A stretch of DNA of 64,000 nucleotides, taken from positions 62,001 through 126,000 of the forward strand of contig DPDG01000026.1 in the NCBI GenBank assembly GCA_003526375.1. Direction: 5' to 3'. Under the pieces are notes generated by a model. It was not told the DNA's origin. It made no database searches and saw only the letters and a program-made list of their open reading frames with translations. Below, piece after piece: positions 15,803-24,999 of the stretch. The translations under genes were made by a program, and so were the position numbers. Source of the stretch: Lentisphaeria bacterium (GTDB taxonomy: Bacteria; Verrucomicrobiota; Lentisphaeria; Victivallales; UBA1829). Each line of letters begins with the position of its first letter. Positions within the stretch are counted from its first letter, which is position 1.

Positions 15803-17791
15803 ATGAATGCAATAACCAATTACTTTCCGAAACGGGCGATTCACTTTGACTTTCACACGATGCCGGGATGCAACGACGTCGGAACGGAGTTTAACGGTCG
15901 GGAATTCGCCGTGACTCTCCAAAAGGCAAAAGTCGAATACATCAATATCTTTGCAAAATGCAACCTCGGATTCTGCTATTATCCGACCAGAATCGGCACC
16001 GTTTATCCGGGGCTGAAGTTCGATCTGATGGGGGAGATCATCCATGCCTGTAAAAAGGCCGGGATTCGCGTCGCGGTTTATTTCAACGCGGGACTCAGTC
16101 ATGAGGAAGCACTGCGCCATCGGGAATGGTGTACCGTCAACGAATCCGGGCAGGTTTACGCCTTCGACAAGATGAACCATTGGTTCCGGACGATGTGTTT
16201 CAATTCCGGATACAGGGTCCATCTGCTCGCAATGATCAGGGAAGTGCTGGAACATTATCCCGTGGACGGACTCATTTTCGATTCCATGAACACGCCGGTC
16301 TGCTACGGGATCGAATGTCTTGAAAAGATGCGCTCCCTGGGAATGGACCCGAAGGACAGAAATGCGGCGGAGAATTTCGCATACCGTACGAAAATCGAAC
16401 TGAAAAACGCCATTGCGGAGTTGGCGCACAGTTATAATGAAAAACTGTTTCTGTATTTTCTCGGAGTAGAGGCGCGGGAGCAGCCGACTCACGTGGAACT
16501 GGAAGTTCTTCCGCAGGGCGGATGGGGATACGATTACCTGCCATCGCAGATCCGCTATATCCGCACGCTCGGCAAACCTTACTACACGATGACGGGACGC
16601 TTTCAACGCAGTTGGGGAGACCTCGGCGGAATCCGCCCTGAAGCGGCGTTATTGTACGACTGTATGAATTCCATTGCCAACGGCGGCACCTGCTGCATCG
16701 GGGATCATCTGCATCCGCGCGGGAAGCTTCAGGCTCCTGTTTATGAGATGATCGGCAGAGTTTATGGCAAGACCGCCGCTCTGGATGAATGGACGGACAA
16801 GGCGAAATCCGTTGCGGAGATTGCGATTCTTGCACCGTGGCTCCGCGGCAACTGCAGCAACCGGGGAAATAAGACTGCAATCCTCGCCGGAGCGTCGCGC
16901 ATGTTATCGGAGCTGAAACATCAATATGACGTGATCGACGATCTGGCGGATTTCACCCCATACCGTATTCTGTTTCTGCCGGATGACGTGCGCGTAAATG
17001 AAACCCTGGCAGAAAAATTGGAACAATACCTGTCTGAAGGCGGGAAAATCATCTCCTCCGGCCACTCCGCGCTGAATGCGGAAGGGAACGCATTTATGCT
17101 GTCCTGCCTGAAGCAGTCACTGCATTTCAAAGGGGATGAGACATTCAATTATACCTTCCTGCATGTCGCCGGAGAAATAGCGGACGGAATTCCTGACATG
17201 GGGATCACCGTCTACGAACAGGGAATTGCCGTGAGTCCGAAAAAGAATGCCCGCTCTTTTGCCGCACTCGGACGCGGCTATTTCAATTTCGGAGACTGGG
17301 ATCTGCGCCATGAATATCTTTACATCCCCGAAAAGGAGATGACGGATCATGCAGGACTGGTCCGCATGGCAAACGGGGACATATGGCATTTCTCTTTCCC
17401 GATCGCCCTGAACTATTTCAGATATGCGCCGCATCTCTATAAGCGCCTGCTCGGCAATGTTTTGAAACAGATGCTGCCCGTTCCGCTGCTGACGGTGGAA
17501 AATCTGCCGTCCTACGGCGTCGCAACTCTGACGGAACAGAAAACCAGAACCATGATTCATCTGCTATGCTATGTTCCGGAAAAACGCGGCGGCACAATGG
17601 AGATCATCGAAGAACCGTCCATTGCCGTTGACCTTGCCATTCAACTCCGGACAGACGGCAGAAAAGCGCGGCAGGCATATCTGGTCCCATCGCGCGAAAG
17701 AATGGATTTTTCAGAACGGAACGGCATATTGAAACTCAAACTGCCGAAACTGTCCGGCGGTCAGATCATCGCGGTCGAATGGGAACAGTAG
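15803..17791 (+). CDS. GHL6-type putative glycoside hydrolase, module 2
   Basis: 662 residues. The N-terminal part is a TIM-barrel of the hypothetical glycosyl hydrolase 6 / alpha-amylase-like superfamily: RAIHFDFHTMPG, IRVAVYFNAGLSHEE and EHYPVDGLIFDSMNT, where the aspartate is at a usual catalytic position. From about residue 330 (VAEIAILAPWLRGN, ILFLPDDVRVNETLAEKL) it matches the Rossmann-like trimerisation domain of GH42-like proteins. No signal peptide is present, so it probably acts on imported oligosaccharides in the cytoplasm, unlike the other module enzymes. AGGA precedes the ATG with seven-base spacing. The substrate is unknown. Confidence 0.75.
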   Translation: MNAITNYFPKRAIHFDFHTMPGCNDVGTEFNGREFAVTLQKAKVEYINIFAKCNLGFCYYPTRIGTVYPGLKFDLMGEIIHACKKAGIRVAVYFNAGLSHEEALRHREWCTVNESGQVYAFDKMNHWFRTMCFNSGYRVHLLAMIREVLEHYPVDGLIFDSMNTPVCYGIECLEKMRSLGMDPKDRNAAENFAYRTKIELKNAIAELAHSYNEKLFLYFLGVEAREQPTHVELEVLPQGGWGYDYLPSQIRYIRTLGKPYYTMTGRFQRSWGDLGGIRPEAALLYDCMNSIANGGTCCIGDHLHPRGKLQAPVYEMIGRVYGKTAALDEWTDKAKSVAEIAILAPWLRGNCSNRGNKTAILAGASRMLSELKHQYDVIDDLADFTPYRILFLPDDVRVNETLAEKLEQYLSEGGKIISSGHSALNAEGNAFMLSCLKQSLHFKGDETFNYTFLHVAGEIADGIPDMGITVYEQGIAVSPKKNARSFAALGRGYFNFGDWDLRHEYLYIPEKEMTDHAGLVRMANGDIWHFSFPIALNYFRYAPHLYKRLLGNVLKQMLPVPLLTVENLPSYGVATLTEQKTRTMIHLLCYVPEKRGGTMEIIEEPSIAVDLAIQLRTDGRKARQAYLVPSRERMDFSERNGILKLKLPKLSGGQIIAVEWEQ

Positions 17792-17957
17792 ACTTTTTCA
17801 CCGGCGGAACGAACTGTCCCGATACAAGGCACACAGGGGTATCGGGGGATTTTGCCTTCGGCCAACTTTTCTGCGCTGGAATGCGACAGGACTGAAAATC
17901 CTGCACGAAACTATTTCTGCGATGCAGAATATCGCATGATCAAATCATTTTTCAATG

Positions 17958-18017
17958 AAAAGGACTTGCAGGCTGAAATACCGGATTCCCGCATTTGTCA
18001 GTCACTTCAAGTCCTTT
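17958..18017 (-). terminator. Probable terminator after the DUF6259 gene
   Basis: On the minus strand AAAGGACTTG pairs with CAAGTCCTTT (arms at 18008-18017 and 17958-17967) across a long loop and is followed by TTTTCATT. The loop is about 40 bases, so efficiency is uncertain. Confidence 0.4.
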
Positions 18018-18066
18018 CCCCTCCCTGCTGCCGGTCAACGGCAGACGGCGGCAGAATGCCGTGCAG

Positions 18067-21000
18067 TCACTCCAGATATCTCCAGCTTTTGAAGTCGCAT
18101 GCGGCAGTGCCGTTGATGCGGAATGTCACGGAATGCTTTCCGGTCAGACGTTTTTTCAGAGACAGCGGCATGACTTTGAATTCGCGGAAACCTCCGGTGC
18201 TTGACAGTTTCAAGGTTCCGGCGATCTCCTCCCCGGACTCTTTTCCATGAATGATCACATCCAGAGAACCGCCTTCATATTCAGGGGCGACGCCGACAGT
18301 CACTTCCAGTTGTCCGGAGCCTTTTGCCCCGAAGTCAATTTCGCCGAACGAGATCAGGGCGCCATCCTGAAATCTCCCGACATGTTTTCCGCTCTGCGCT
18401 ATTTCACAGTCGGAAAGAGAGGCGATGTTCTCCACAGTGAACCATGTCCCGCTATTTCCCTTTGCCGGCTGATACGTGACCTTTTTCACAAAACTTGAGG
18501 GTTTTCCGTAATCGAAGGACGCAATTTTCTTCATGACAGCCTGAATCCGCTCCGCCTCAGCTTCGGTCCCATCCACCCAGATTTCCGCAGTCCTCGGTGC
18601 AAGAGTCACGGCCTGCCCGGCAATCCCCCTGAGCGGGGCGAATGCCCCCTCGCGGCAAACCCGGAATGTTTTTCCCGGACCAAGATCAGGAGTTGCGCTG
18701 ACGGTTTCATTAACCGTATTGACAAAGAGATAAACCGTCGAACCGTCGTTTCCGGCAAAACCGGAACTTGCGATTTTCGGCATCGTGACCATCTGCGGGA
18801 AATTGCCGCCCCACTTGCTCCGCTCCACCTCGATTTTCCCTTTGAACCTTACCGGTGGAAGCATCTGCCCGTTATTGAAGTAAGGCAGCAGAGCTTTTCT
18901 GATATGCATCAGCTTCTTTATGAACAGGCGTTTTCCGCCGGGCTGCCTGATTTCACTGAATGTAAACCAGCCAAGCTGCTCCGCATTGACCAACTGCTGC
19001 GCGGCTTTACTGAAAAAAGACTGCTCATCGCCGGGCTTCTGATGATTATAGACGCGTCCGACGAACTGGGCGCGCCCGGAATAGATGGACTGGAACAGCG
19101 GCACCTGATTGGCGTCCACCCAGCGCCAGACCATATACCCGTCCATCGCCCGCAGGTAGGGGTCGGCGGCTTCTTCCGTCGTATGGCAGACTCGCGGATA
19201 TTTTTTCTGAAGAACCGCCCTGATCGCACGGAACATCGGGCTGTATCCCTGTTCGAGCCAGACGGCGCCGTCGTTCAGAAAATGCCCGTGCGACTTATCG
19301 AAACAAAGCTTCGGAGCAGCGGTTCCGACCTGGTCATGGTAAATCGCATCGAATCCGTAGGAGGCAACACGTTCCGTGAGCCCCGCCATCCAGTTGCGCC
19401 ATCCCTCCGCGCCGGGGCACATCACGGTAAAGACCTGATTCTTCCCATAATTCTCATTATTGAGAGAACCGTCCGCATTCTTCACCGCATACTTCAAGCC
19501 GTGCGAACGATACATATAATCCGTATGATTCGGACCGTCATTGATCTGCCAGAGGCGCGAATCAATATAAGGCATAGTGTAAACACCCGCCCTGCGGATC
19601 TCCTCATTCATCCTGACGACAAAATCCTTCGGATAAAAATGAGGCCAGCCTTTGCTTTTCATATCGTTCCAGTGATACCAGTGAATTCCGAAAGGCAGCT
19701 CAAAATATCTGCGCAGATAAGCGGCTTCCTCCTTCATCTGCTCCGCACTGCCGGCACTCCCGGCAAAAGCAAGAACCCATAAGGTATTGTCGCGAAACCA
19801 TTCCGGCGTATCCCTGCGGGGAAGCTCCGGAATCCACCATTGCGCCTCCTTTTCCAGAAATCTTCTGTAGATCCGTCCCGCTTCAAACCATTTGCCTGAA
19901 TAAAGCTCAATTACGGCTTTCCCGTTCAGCTTGAAAGAGTTGCCGCCCCTGCCGTCCACCGCCGCGGGAACGGGAGAACTCCATACGATATTCAGATTGC
20001 CGCGTTTGCCCGTCGCGGAATAACGCTTGGTCCGGGCGAGACCGTCCTCCACGCCGAAGTAAATGCCGTTCGCATCGTCATAATATGCCGCAAACTGAAG
20101 CGGAATGCGCCCGGACGGAAACACTCCCTCCTGCCCGAAAATAAACTGTTCCTCCATCGGATTCTTCACAAGGACACCGGACATCCACGGATAAACCATC
20201 GTGTCGTTTCCGCCGGTGAGCCGGGCAAACGCATAAGACGGATACGCCACATCCGAAATGACCGCATCCGGGGAACGGTTGATCACTTCAAAACTGCTTT
20301 CAATGCGCGGACCGGCGAGCACGACTTCCGATTCCGCACGGAATGAAAACGGCGATGCGCAATTCCATGTGATCCTGAATTCCGCTTTATCCGGGGACTG
20401 CCGGACGGCATCCACCGTCCAGGAGACGCCGGGCGCATTATGTTCGACAGCGCCAGCCGCCCTCCCCCTGCGGTATGCAATGTTCCATGCAAATCCACGT
20501 TCTCCGAAAAGATCTTTCCTTGTCCGCCGGTCCATGACGCCCGCCGCAGGGTAAGCCCCCTCCCCCGAACCAACGGCAAGCAGAACCGCCAGGGAGTCCG
20601 TCGTCAGAATCCTGAACTCCTTCTGAATGTCATGAAAGGCTTCCGCAAGTTCCTCCATGCCATGAATCTCCGGAATCTTTCCGAGAGAGGCAATGATTTT
20701 CTCCAGTTTCTCCTGTGAAAATCCGGTTGCCCCCATCCGCCGGAAAACATTCAACAGCCATCTGCCTTCGGGCGAAGCGTTTTTCTGCATCGTCTCCAGT
20801 TTCTTCTGAAGCTCCGGTTTGATCTTTACAAACCCCTTCCGGACCACATCGACCCGTCCGCATCCGGCGGACAGTTTTGCGATCTCGCCATCGGTCAATG
20901 CACGGTTGTACATGGCGACTTCGGCAATATCACCGTGGAAAAACCACGGTCCCCCGCCGAATCCCTTTCCTATTTCCACAGGCGCATCCACCGGCTTCGG

Positions 21001-21549
21001 ATTCACCATCAGGAAACGCTTGCGCACCTCCGGCTCGCCATTGACGAAAATGCTCAGGCGATAACCGACATCCCCCTGCGCGGGATCGTTGAACCGTTCA
21101 AATACCGCCGCGAAATGAGTCCATACCCCGGCTGCGGGGGTTCCGCCCATTGTGGTGCCGACCCAGTTTTTCCCGTCATGGAAATTGATATACATTGTTT
21201 TGGAGTTACGCCCGAAAATGAACTCCCTTCCTTTCGCCATGATGATATCATGCGCATCGTTTTCTCCGCCTTTCGTTTCGCTGTCATTGAACTTCACGAC
21301 ACCGACAAGCGTCATTCCCCTTTCCGTGAAATGCATTCCCCTGCTGTCCGGCACCACTGCATAACCGCTTTTCCCATCAAGGCGCAGAACACCGTCCACG
21401 AGTCCGGCATTGCCTTTCAGCTCCACATTCCTGTCCCTGTCGAACCGGTAATGAAAGAGAAGCGACGCATCCTTCTGCTGTGCGGACACAGCGCCGGAAA
21501 TGCCGAGAACAAACGCCGAAAGTCCAAAAAGAATTTTCCTCAACAACAT
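18067..21549 (-). CDS. Large secreted LamG-DUF6259 glycoside hydrolase-like protein, module 3
   Basis: About 1160 residues from ATG 21549 (a GTG six bases earlier is possible). The signal peptide is LLRKILFGLSAFVLGISGAVSA. Residues about 30-220 form a LamG/concanavalin-like lectin domain (LLFHYRFDRD, DIAEVAMYNRALTDGEIAKL). The middle is a beta-rich domain, and residues about 590-880 are a TIM barrel of the DUF6259 type, with IHWYHWNDMKS, YTMPYIDSRLWQ and GFDAIYHDQVG, the last holding a likely catalytic aspartate. A C-terminal beta region follows. Probable extracellular polysaccharide hydrolase, exported by Sec and placed 18 bases after the pseudopilin gene. Confidence 0.8.
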   Translation of the reverse strand: MLLRKILFGLSAFVLGISGAVSAQQKDASLLFHYRFDRDRNVELKGNAGLVDGVLRLDGKSGYAVVPDSRGMHFTERGMTLVGVVKFNDSETKGGENDAHDIIMAKGREFIFGRNSKTMYINFHDGKNWVGTTMGGTPAAGVWTHFAAVFERFNDPAQGDVGYRLSIFVNGEPEVRKRFLMVNPKPVDAPVEIGKGFGGGPWFFHGDIAEVAMYNRALTDGEIAKLSAGCGRVDVVRKGFVKIKPELQKKLETMQKNASPEGRWLLNVFRRMGATGFSQEKLEKIIASLGKIPEIHGMEELAEAFHDIQKEFRILTTDSLAVLLAVGSGEGAYPAAGVMDRRTRKDLFGERGFAWNIAYRRGRAAGAVEHNAPGVSWTVDAVRQSPDKAEFRITWNCASPFSFRAESEVVLAGPRIESSFEVINRSPDAVISDVAYPSYAFARLTGGNDTMVYPWMSGVLVKNPMEEQFIFGQEGVFPSGRIPLQFAAYYDDANGIYFGVEDGLARTKRYSATGKRGNLNIVWSSPVPAAVDGRGGNSFKLNGKAVIELYSGKWFEAGRIYRRFLEKEAQWWIPELPRRDTPEWFRDNTLWVLAFAGSAGSAEQMKEEAAYLRRYFELPFGIHWYHWNDMKSKGWPHFYPKDFVVRMNEEIRRAGVYTMPYIDSRLWQINDGPNHTDYMYRSHGLKYAVKNADGSLNNENYGKNQVFTVMCPGAEGWRNWMAGLTERVASYGFDAIYHDQVGTAAPKLCFDKSHGHFLNDGAVWLEQGYSPMFRAIRAVLQKKYPRVCHTTEEAADPYLRAMDGYMVWRWVDANQVPLFQSIYSGRAQFVGRVYNHQKPGDEQSFFSKAAQQLVNAEQLGWFTFSEIRQPGGKRLFIKKLMHIRKALLPYFNNGQMLPPVRFKGKIEVERSKWGGNFPQMVTMPKIASSGFAGNDGSTVYLFVNTVNETVSATPDLGPGKTFRVCREGAFAPLRGIAGQAVTLAPRTAEIWVDGTEAEAERIQAVMKKIASFDYGKPSSFVKKVTYQPAKGNSGTWFTVENIASLSDCEIAQSGKHVGRFQDGALISFGEIDFGAKGSGQLEVTVGVAPEYEGGSLDVIIHGKESGEEIAGTLKLSSTGGFREFKVMPLSLKKRLTGKHSVTFRINGTAACDFKSWRYLE

Positions 21550-21567
21550 ACTCACCTGTTCCTTTCT

Positions 21568-22266
21568 TCAATAAACCATCTGCACTGTGTAAAGATCTCC
21601 AAGCGCGGCGATCTTATTGATATCCATGCTTTCCGCATGGCCGTCGCCCAGAAGAACATTCGCAATCTTTCCATGCCGTCTTCCTATGCACTGCTGAGAC
21701 TTGTAACTGGAAAGAATGTAACAGGGATCATCCGGCTTGTTGGATGCACTGGTCGTCTTGATTTTGGAGTCGGCGAACAGAATCCGCGAACTGACGGGAA
21801 TTCCTTTCACATCCTTGTTGTCAAAACATGATTCCCGTGTTTTAGTCGTCAGGGCTCCATCCACCAGTTTCACGGCGCGGATACCGTAAGTCTGCGTGAA
21901 CATATCCCAGCTGACGGGAATATTGTTTTCATCCACTTTGACCGGCCTGATTCCGGGTGTCGTCGTACAATGCAGAAACTTATTGTCCTTCAGGTAGCCA
22001 TGATAGTAAAGCATTCCGCCCCAGAGGTCGCGTCCGTCGCGGGTGGCGGAACCGGCGGGCGCGAAATATCCGGGAAACAGAACGCCGTCATAATCGTCCA
22101 TATACATTCCCGCGGAAATTCCCACCTGCTTCAGATTTGAAAGACAACTGATCATTTTCGCCTTTTCTTTCGCCGCATTCAATGCAGGCAGAAGCATTCC
22201 CGCAAGAATCGCGATAATCGCAATAACGATCAACAATTCAATCAATGTGAATTTCACTCTTTTCAT
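21568..22266 (-). CDS. Type II secretion/type IV pseudopilin-like protein, module 3
   Basis: 232 residues from ATG 22266, supported by AAGGAG seven bases upstream. The leader is MKRVK, then FTLIELLIVIAIIAILAG with MLLPALNAAKEKA, a helix typical of this family. The globular domain contains CLSNLKQVGISAGMYMDDYDG and ends with a variant of the usual NVLLGDGHAES motif. The residue before the cleavage site is lysine. It lies between a GntR regulator and the LamG-DUF6259 gene, in the same order as modules 1 and 4. No leader-associated repeat is seen here. Confidence 0.9.
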   Translation of the reverse strand: MKRVKFTLIELLIVIAIIAILAGMLLPALNAAKEKAKMISCLSNLKQVGISAGMYMDDYDGVLFPGYFAPAGSATRDGRDLWGGMLYYHGYLKDNKFLHCTTTPGIRPVKVDENNIPVSWDMFTQTYGIRAVKLVDGALTTKTRESCFDNKDVKGIPVSSRILFADSKIKTTSASNKPDDPCYILSSYKSQQCIGRRHGKIANVLLGDGHAESMDINKIAALGDLYTVQMVY

Positions 22267-22307
22267 CTTCAGACTCCTTGTATTGTTTATCTGTTGATAT
22301 GACATTT

Positions 22308-23348
22308 TCATCCCTCCGGACGGTGGCGTATCACCATGCTGCACGGCATCAGCCTGCGCAGAACCGGCAGATACGGATCCGCTTTCTTCTTGCGTAAATA
22401 TTCAATCGCCATCTCCCCCATCCGCTCCAGAGGCATCCGGACAAAACTGCACACAAGATCATTGAACTCGGAAATATGATCCAGATCATCGAAGCACATC
22501 AGGGACAAAGTATCCATGCGTTCGCTGCGGCACTGCAGAAAAGCCTGGTAAAAAGCCCGCATCATTGCCATATTCGTAAAGAAAACGGCGGAAAAACTCC
22601 GCGTCCGGATAAACTCTTTCACTTTTTCCTGACAGGAAAGCAAATCCTCCGCATTTACAGTCAGATGATACGGCACTTCAAGACCGGCATTGCGGTATGC
22701 ATCCTCCCATCCGCGGGAACGCAGCGCCACAGTCCGTTCATCCTCCCGGTTTCCGGCAAGAACAATGTCCCGGCAGCCGGATCGCAGCAGATACGTGACC
22801 GCAAGCTCAGACTCCTTCCGGTGATCCACGGACAAATAGGCAAGCTCCGGTTCCGCCGGCAGACGGTTGATCAGGAGCGCCGGTTTGCCGCATGACACGG
22901 CACGTTTGAAATCCTCCCGGTCATGATCCCCGGCTTTCATCAGCAGCAATGCGTCAAGCTGAGGCGGAATATTCGCCGGCGCCAGGTACTCGCCGTAAAG
23001 AGAGCAGAACATGCAGTTTTTACCATAAAGAGAGCGATGCACCCCCTGCATCAGCCTGCCGTAATAATGTGCGCCCATCTCCATCAGGAAATCAACGCCG
23101 ATCCGGAACTCCGGCATCTCCGCCGCACTGCTGCCGCCGTCCATATCCTTGACAAACGTCCCGACGCCGGGCCGCTTCTCAATCAGGTTCTGCGCACAGA
23201 GTTTTTCCTGGACCCGGCGCACGGTCGGACGGCTGATCGAATATTTCTCGCAAAGCTCGTTCTCCGAAGGCAGCAACATGCCGGGCAGAAGTTTCCGCTC
23301 CAGAATCTCCGTTCTCAAGTCTTCATAAAGTTTTTGCGCCGGTGTCAT
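22308..23348 (-). CDS. GntR-family regulator with LacI-like sensor, module 3
   Basis: 346 residues. The N-terminal 75 residues are a GntR winged helix: YEDLRTEILERKLLPGMLLPSENEL, CEKYSISRPTVRRVQEKL and RPGVGTFV. The remainder is a periplasmic-binding-protein-like sensor (VDFLMEMGAHYYGRLMQGV, CFDDLDHISEFNDLVCSFVRMPLERMG), the AraR-like architecture used for sugar-responsive repressors. It ends 42 bases before the pseudopilin and probably controls the whole module. TTACCTGTAA (23364-23373), upstream of the start, is a possible operator. Confidence 0.9.
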   Translation of the reverse strand: MTPAQKLYEDLRTEILERKLLPGMLLPSENELCEKYSISRPTVRRVQEKLCAQNLIEKRPGVGTFVKDMDGGSSAAEMPEFRIGVDFLMEMGAHYYGRLMQGVHRSLYGKNCMFCSLYGEYLAPANIPPQLDALLLMKAGDHDREDFKRAVSCGKPALLINRLPAEPELAYLSVDHRKESELAVTYLLRSGCRDIVLAGNREDERTVALRSRGWEDAYRNAGLEVPYHLTVNAEDLLSCQEKVKEFIRTRSFSAVFFTNMAMMRAFYQAFLQCRSERMDTLSLMCFDDLDHISEFNDLVCSFVRMPLERMGEMAIEYLRKKKADPYLPVLRRLMPCSMVIRHRPEG

Positions 23349-23618
23349 TTCTTATCCTGCATGTTACCTGTAATGTTTCATGTAATATATTATAAACAAA
23401 AAACCCGTTCTGTCAACCCCTCTTTTCGAAAAAAACGGAAAAAAAGTCCGAACCGTATTGCGGCGGAACCGTCCGGACTCCTGCGCCAAGAACTGAAGAA
23501 CAGACGAAAGACCGGAAAGGCAAAATCCAGAAGACAAGCCTTCAGGCCCCTGCTTCGATGAACTGCCCGGCGCAGGGCCGCGCCGCGGCATCAGACTGTC
23601 TTCCCGGTCAGGAAAACC

Positions 23619-24812
23619 TTACTTCGACACAGCTTCGACGGCGCGTTTCATGCCCGGAGCGGCAGCGCGGATCACTTTCTCGTCCACGCAGAACGCCATA
23701 CGGAAATAACCGGGGCCGCCGAACGCGCTTCCGGGAACGGCAAGCACGCATTCCTTCACAAGCGCATCAATGAATGCCTTATCGTCTGCGACAGGCGATT
23801 TCGGGAAGAAATAAAATGCGCCTTTCGGCATTGTGAATTTGATTCCGGCATCCGTCAGGACCTCCGCCATCGCGGCACGGCGGGCGCGGTAGACATCCAG
23901 GTCGACCTGTGCATCGGCGCACTCCATCAGAATCTGCTGGGCGACTGCCGGGGCATTCACGAAGCCGAGAATGCGGTTGCAGAGAATCAGCCCGTTCATC
24001 AGATCGTCGATCCCCTCCATCGCGGGATTCGCGGCAATATAGCCGATACGCTCGCCGGCAAGGGAAAGGCTCTTCGAGAAAGAACCGATCACGACACTGT
24101 GCGGGAAATATTCAAACACGGAAGGAATATCCGCATTGTCGAAATTCAGGAAACGATAGGGCTCGTCCGCAACGATGTAAATTGCACGCCCGTAACGCTT
24201 TTCCGCATCCGCAACGATTTTCGCAAGCGCCTGAAGCTGGTCGCGGGTATAAATCTGACCGGTCGGGTTATGCGGAGAATTGAGGATAATCGCGCGCGTC
24301 CTCTCATTCACGGCTTTTGCCATTGCGTCCACATCCAGTTCAAAAGTGAAATCCACGGATTTCACCGGAACCAGCCTGCCGCCGAAGTTTCCCGCATAGA
24401 AGCCATACTCCACAAAATACGGGCTCGGCGTGATCACCTCATCCCCGGCGGAAAGAACCGAGCGGAAAAATACATTGATCCCGCCTGCCGCACCGCAGGT
24501 GACAACCACACTGGAAGCCGGTATTTCCACCCCTTGCTCGGCGGAAAGTTTCCCGGCGAGCTTCCGGCGGAGAGCCGGATATCCGGCGTTCGGCATATAG
24601 CCGATGGAAAACGGCTCCCTGGATTTGAGCGCGATTTTTTCGAGTGCGCTCCCGACTTCAGCCGGAGGCGGAAGATCCGGATTGCCGAGGCTGAAGTCAT
24701 AAACTTTATCATCGCCGTATTTTTTCCTCAATTCAATTCCCGCCTCAAACATTTTTCGGATACCTGAAGAATTGGCAAGGAAATTTTTGATTTCGTCTGT
24801 TACTGTCTGCAT
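23619..24812 (-). CDS. PLP-dependent aminotransferase, class I/II
   Basis: 397 residues from ATG 24812, chosen for the GGGAG six bases upstream. The fold-type I aminotransferase features are YDFSLGNPDLPPP, GYMPNAGYPALRRKLA, the NSPHNPTG cofactor and substrate motif, IVADEPYRFLNF and the PLP lysine in VIGSFSKSLSLAGERIGY. It transfers amino groups between an amino acid and 2-oxoglutarate or pyruvate in the cytoplasm. Substrate specificity (aspartate, alanine or aromatic) is not clear. It is monocistronic and divergent from the GH2 gene. Confidence 0.9.
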   Translation of the reverse strand: MQTVTDEIKNFLANSSGIRKMFEAGIELRKKYGDDKVYDFSLGNPDLPPPAEVGSALEKIALKSREPFSIGYMPNAGYPALRRKLAGKLSAEQGVEIPASSVVVTCGAAGGINVFFRSVLSAGDEVITPSPYFVEYGFYAGNFGGRLVPVKSVDFTFELDVDAMAKAVNERTRAIILNSPHNPTGQIYTRDQLQALAKIVADAEKRYGRAIYIVADEPYRFLNFDNADIPSVFEYFPHSVVIGSFSKSLSLAGERIGYIAANPAMEGIDDLMNGLILCNRILGFVNAPAVAQQILMECADAQVDLDVYRARRAAMAEVLTDAGIKFTMPKGAFYFFPKSPVADDKAFIDALVKECVLAVPGSAFGGPGYFRMAFCVDEKVIRAAAPGMKRAVEAVSK

Positions 24813-24933
24813 GGTCGTCTCCCGGAAAGTTTCAAGTTTCAAAATAATATATTTTAGCATTTCAGAGCCTTTTTTACAACCGGAAATCCTTTGCAAATGC
24901 CTCAAAAGTCCGGTTTTTCAGCCAAAAATCCGG

Positions 24934-24962
24934 TTGCACAAACTATTGCGGCAGGATATTTT
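24934..24962 (+). promoter_or_regulatory. Promoter of the GH2 gene
   Basis: TTGCAC (24934-24939) and TATTTT (24957-24962) with a 17-base spacer, 38 bases before the ATG. Confidence 0.4.
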
Positions 24963-24999
24963 AATGCAAACGTAAAGAAAAACGAGAGGTCACAACAGT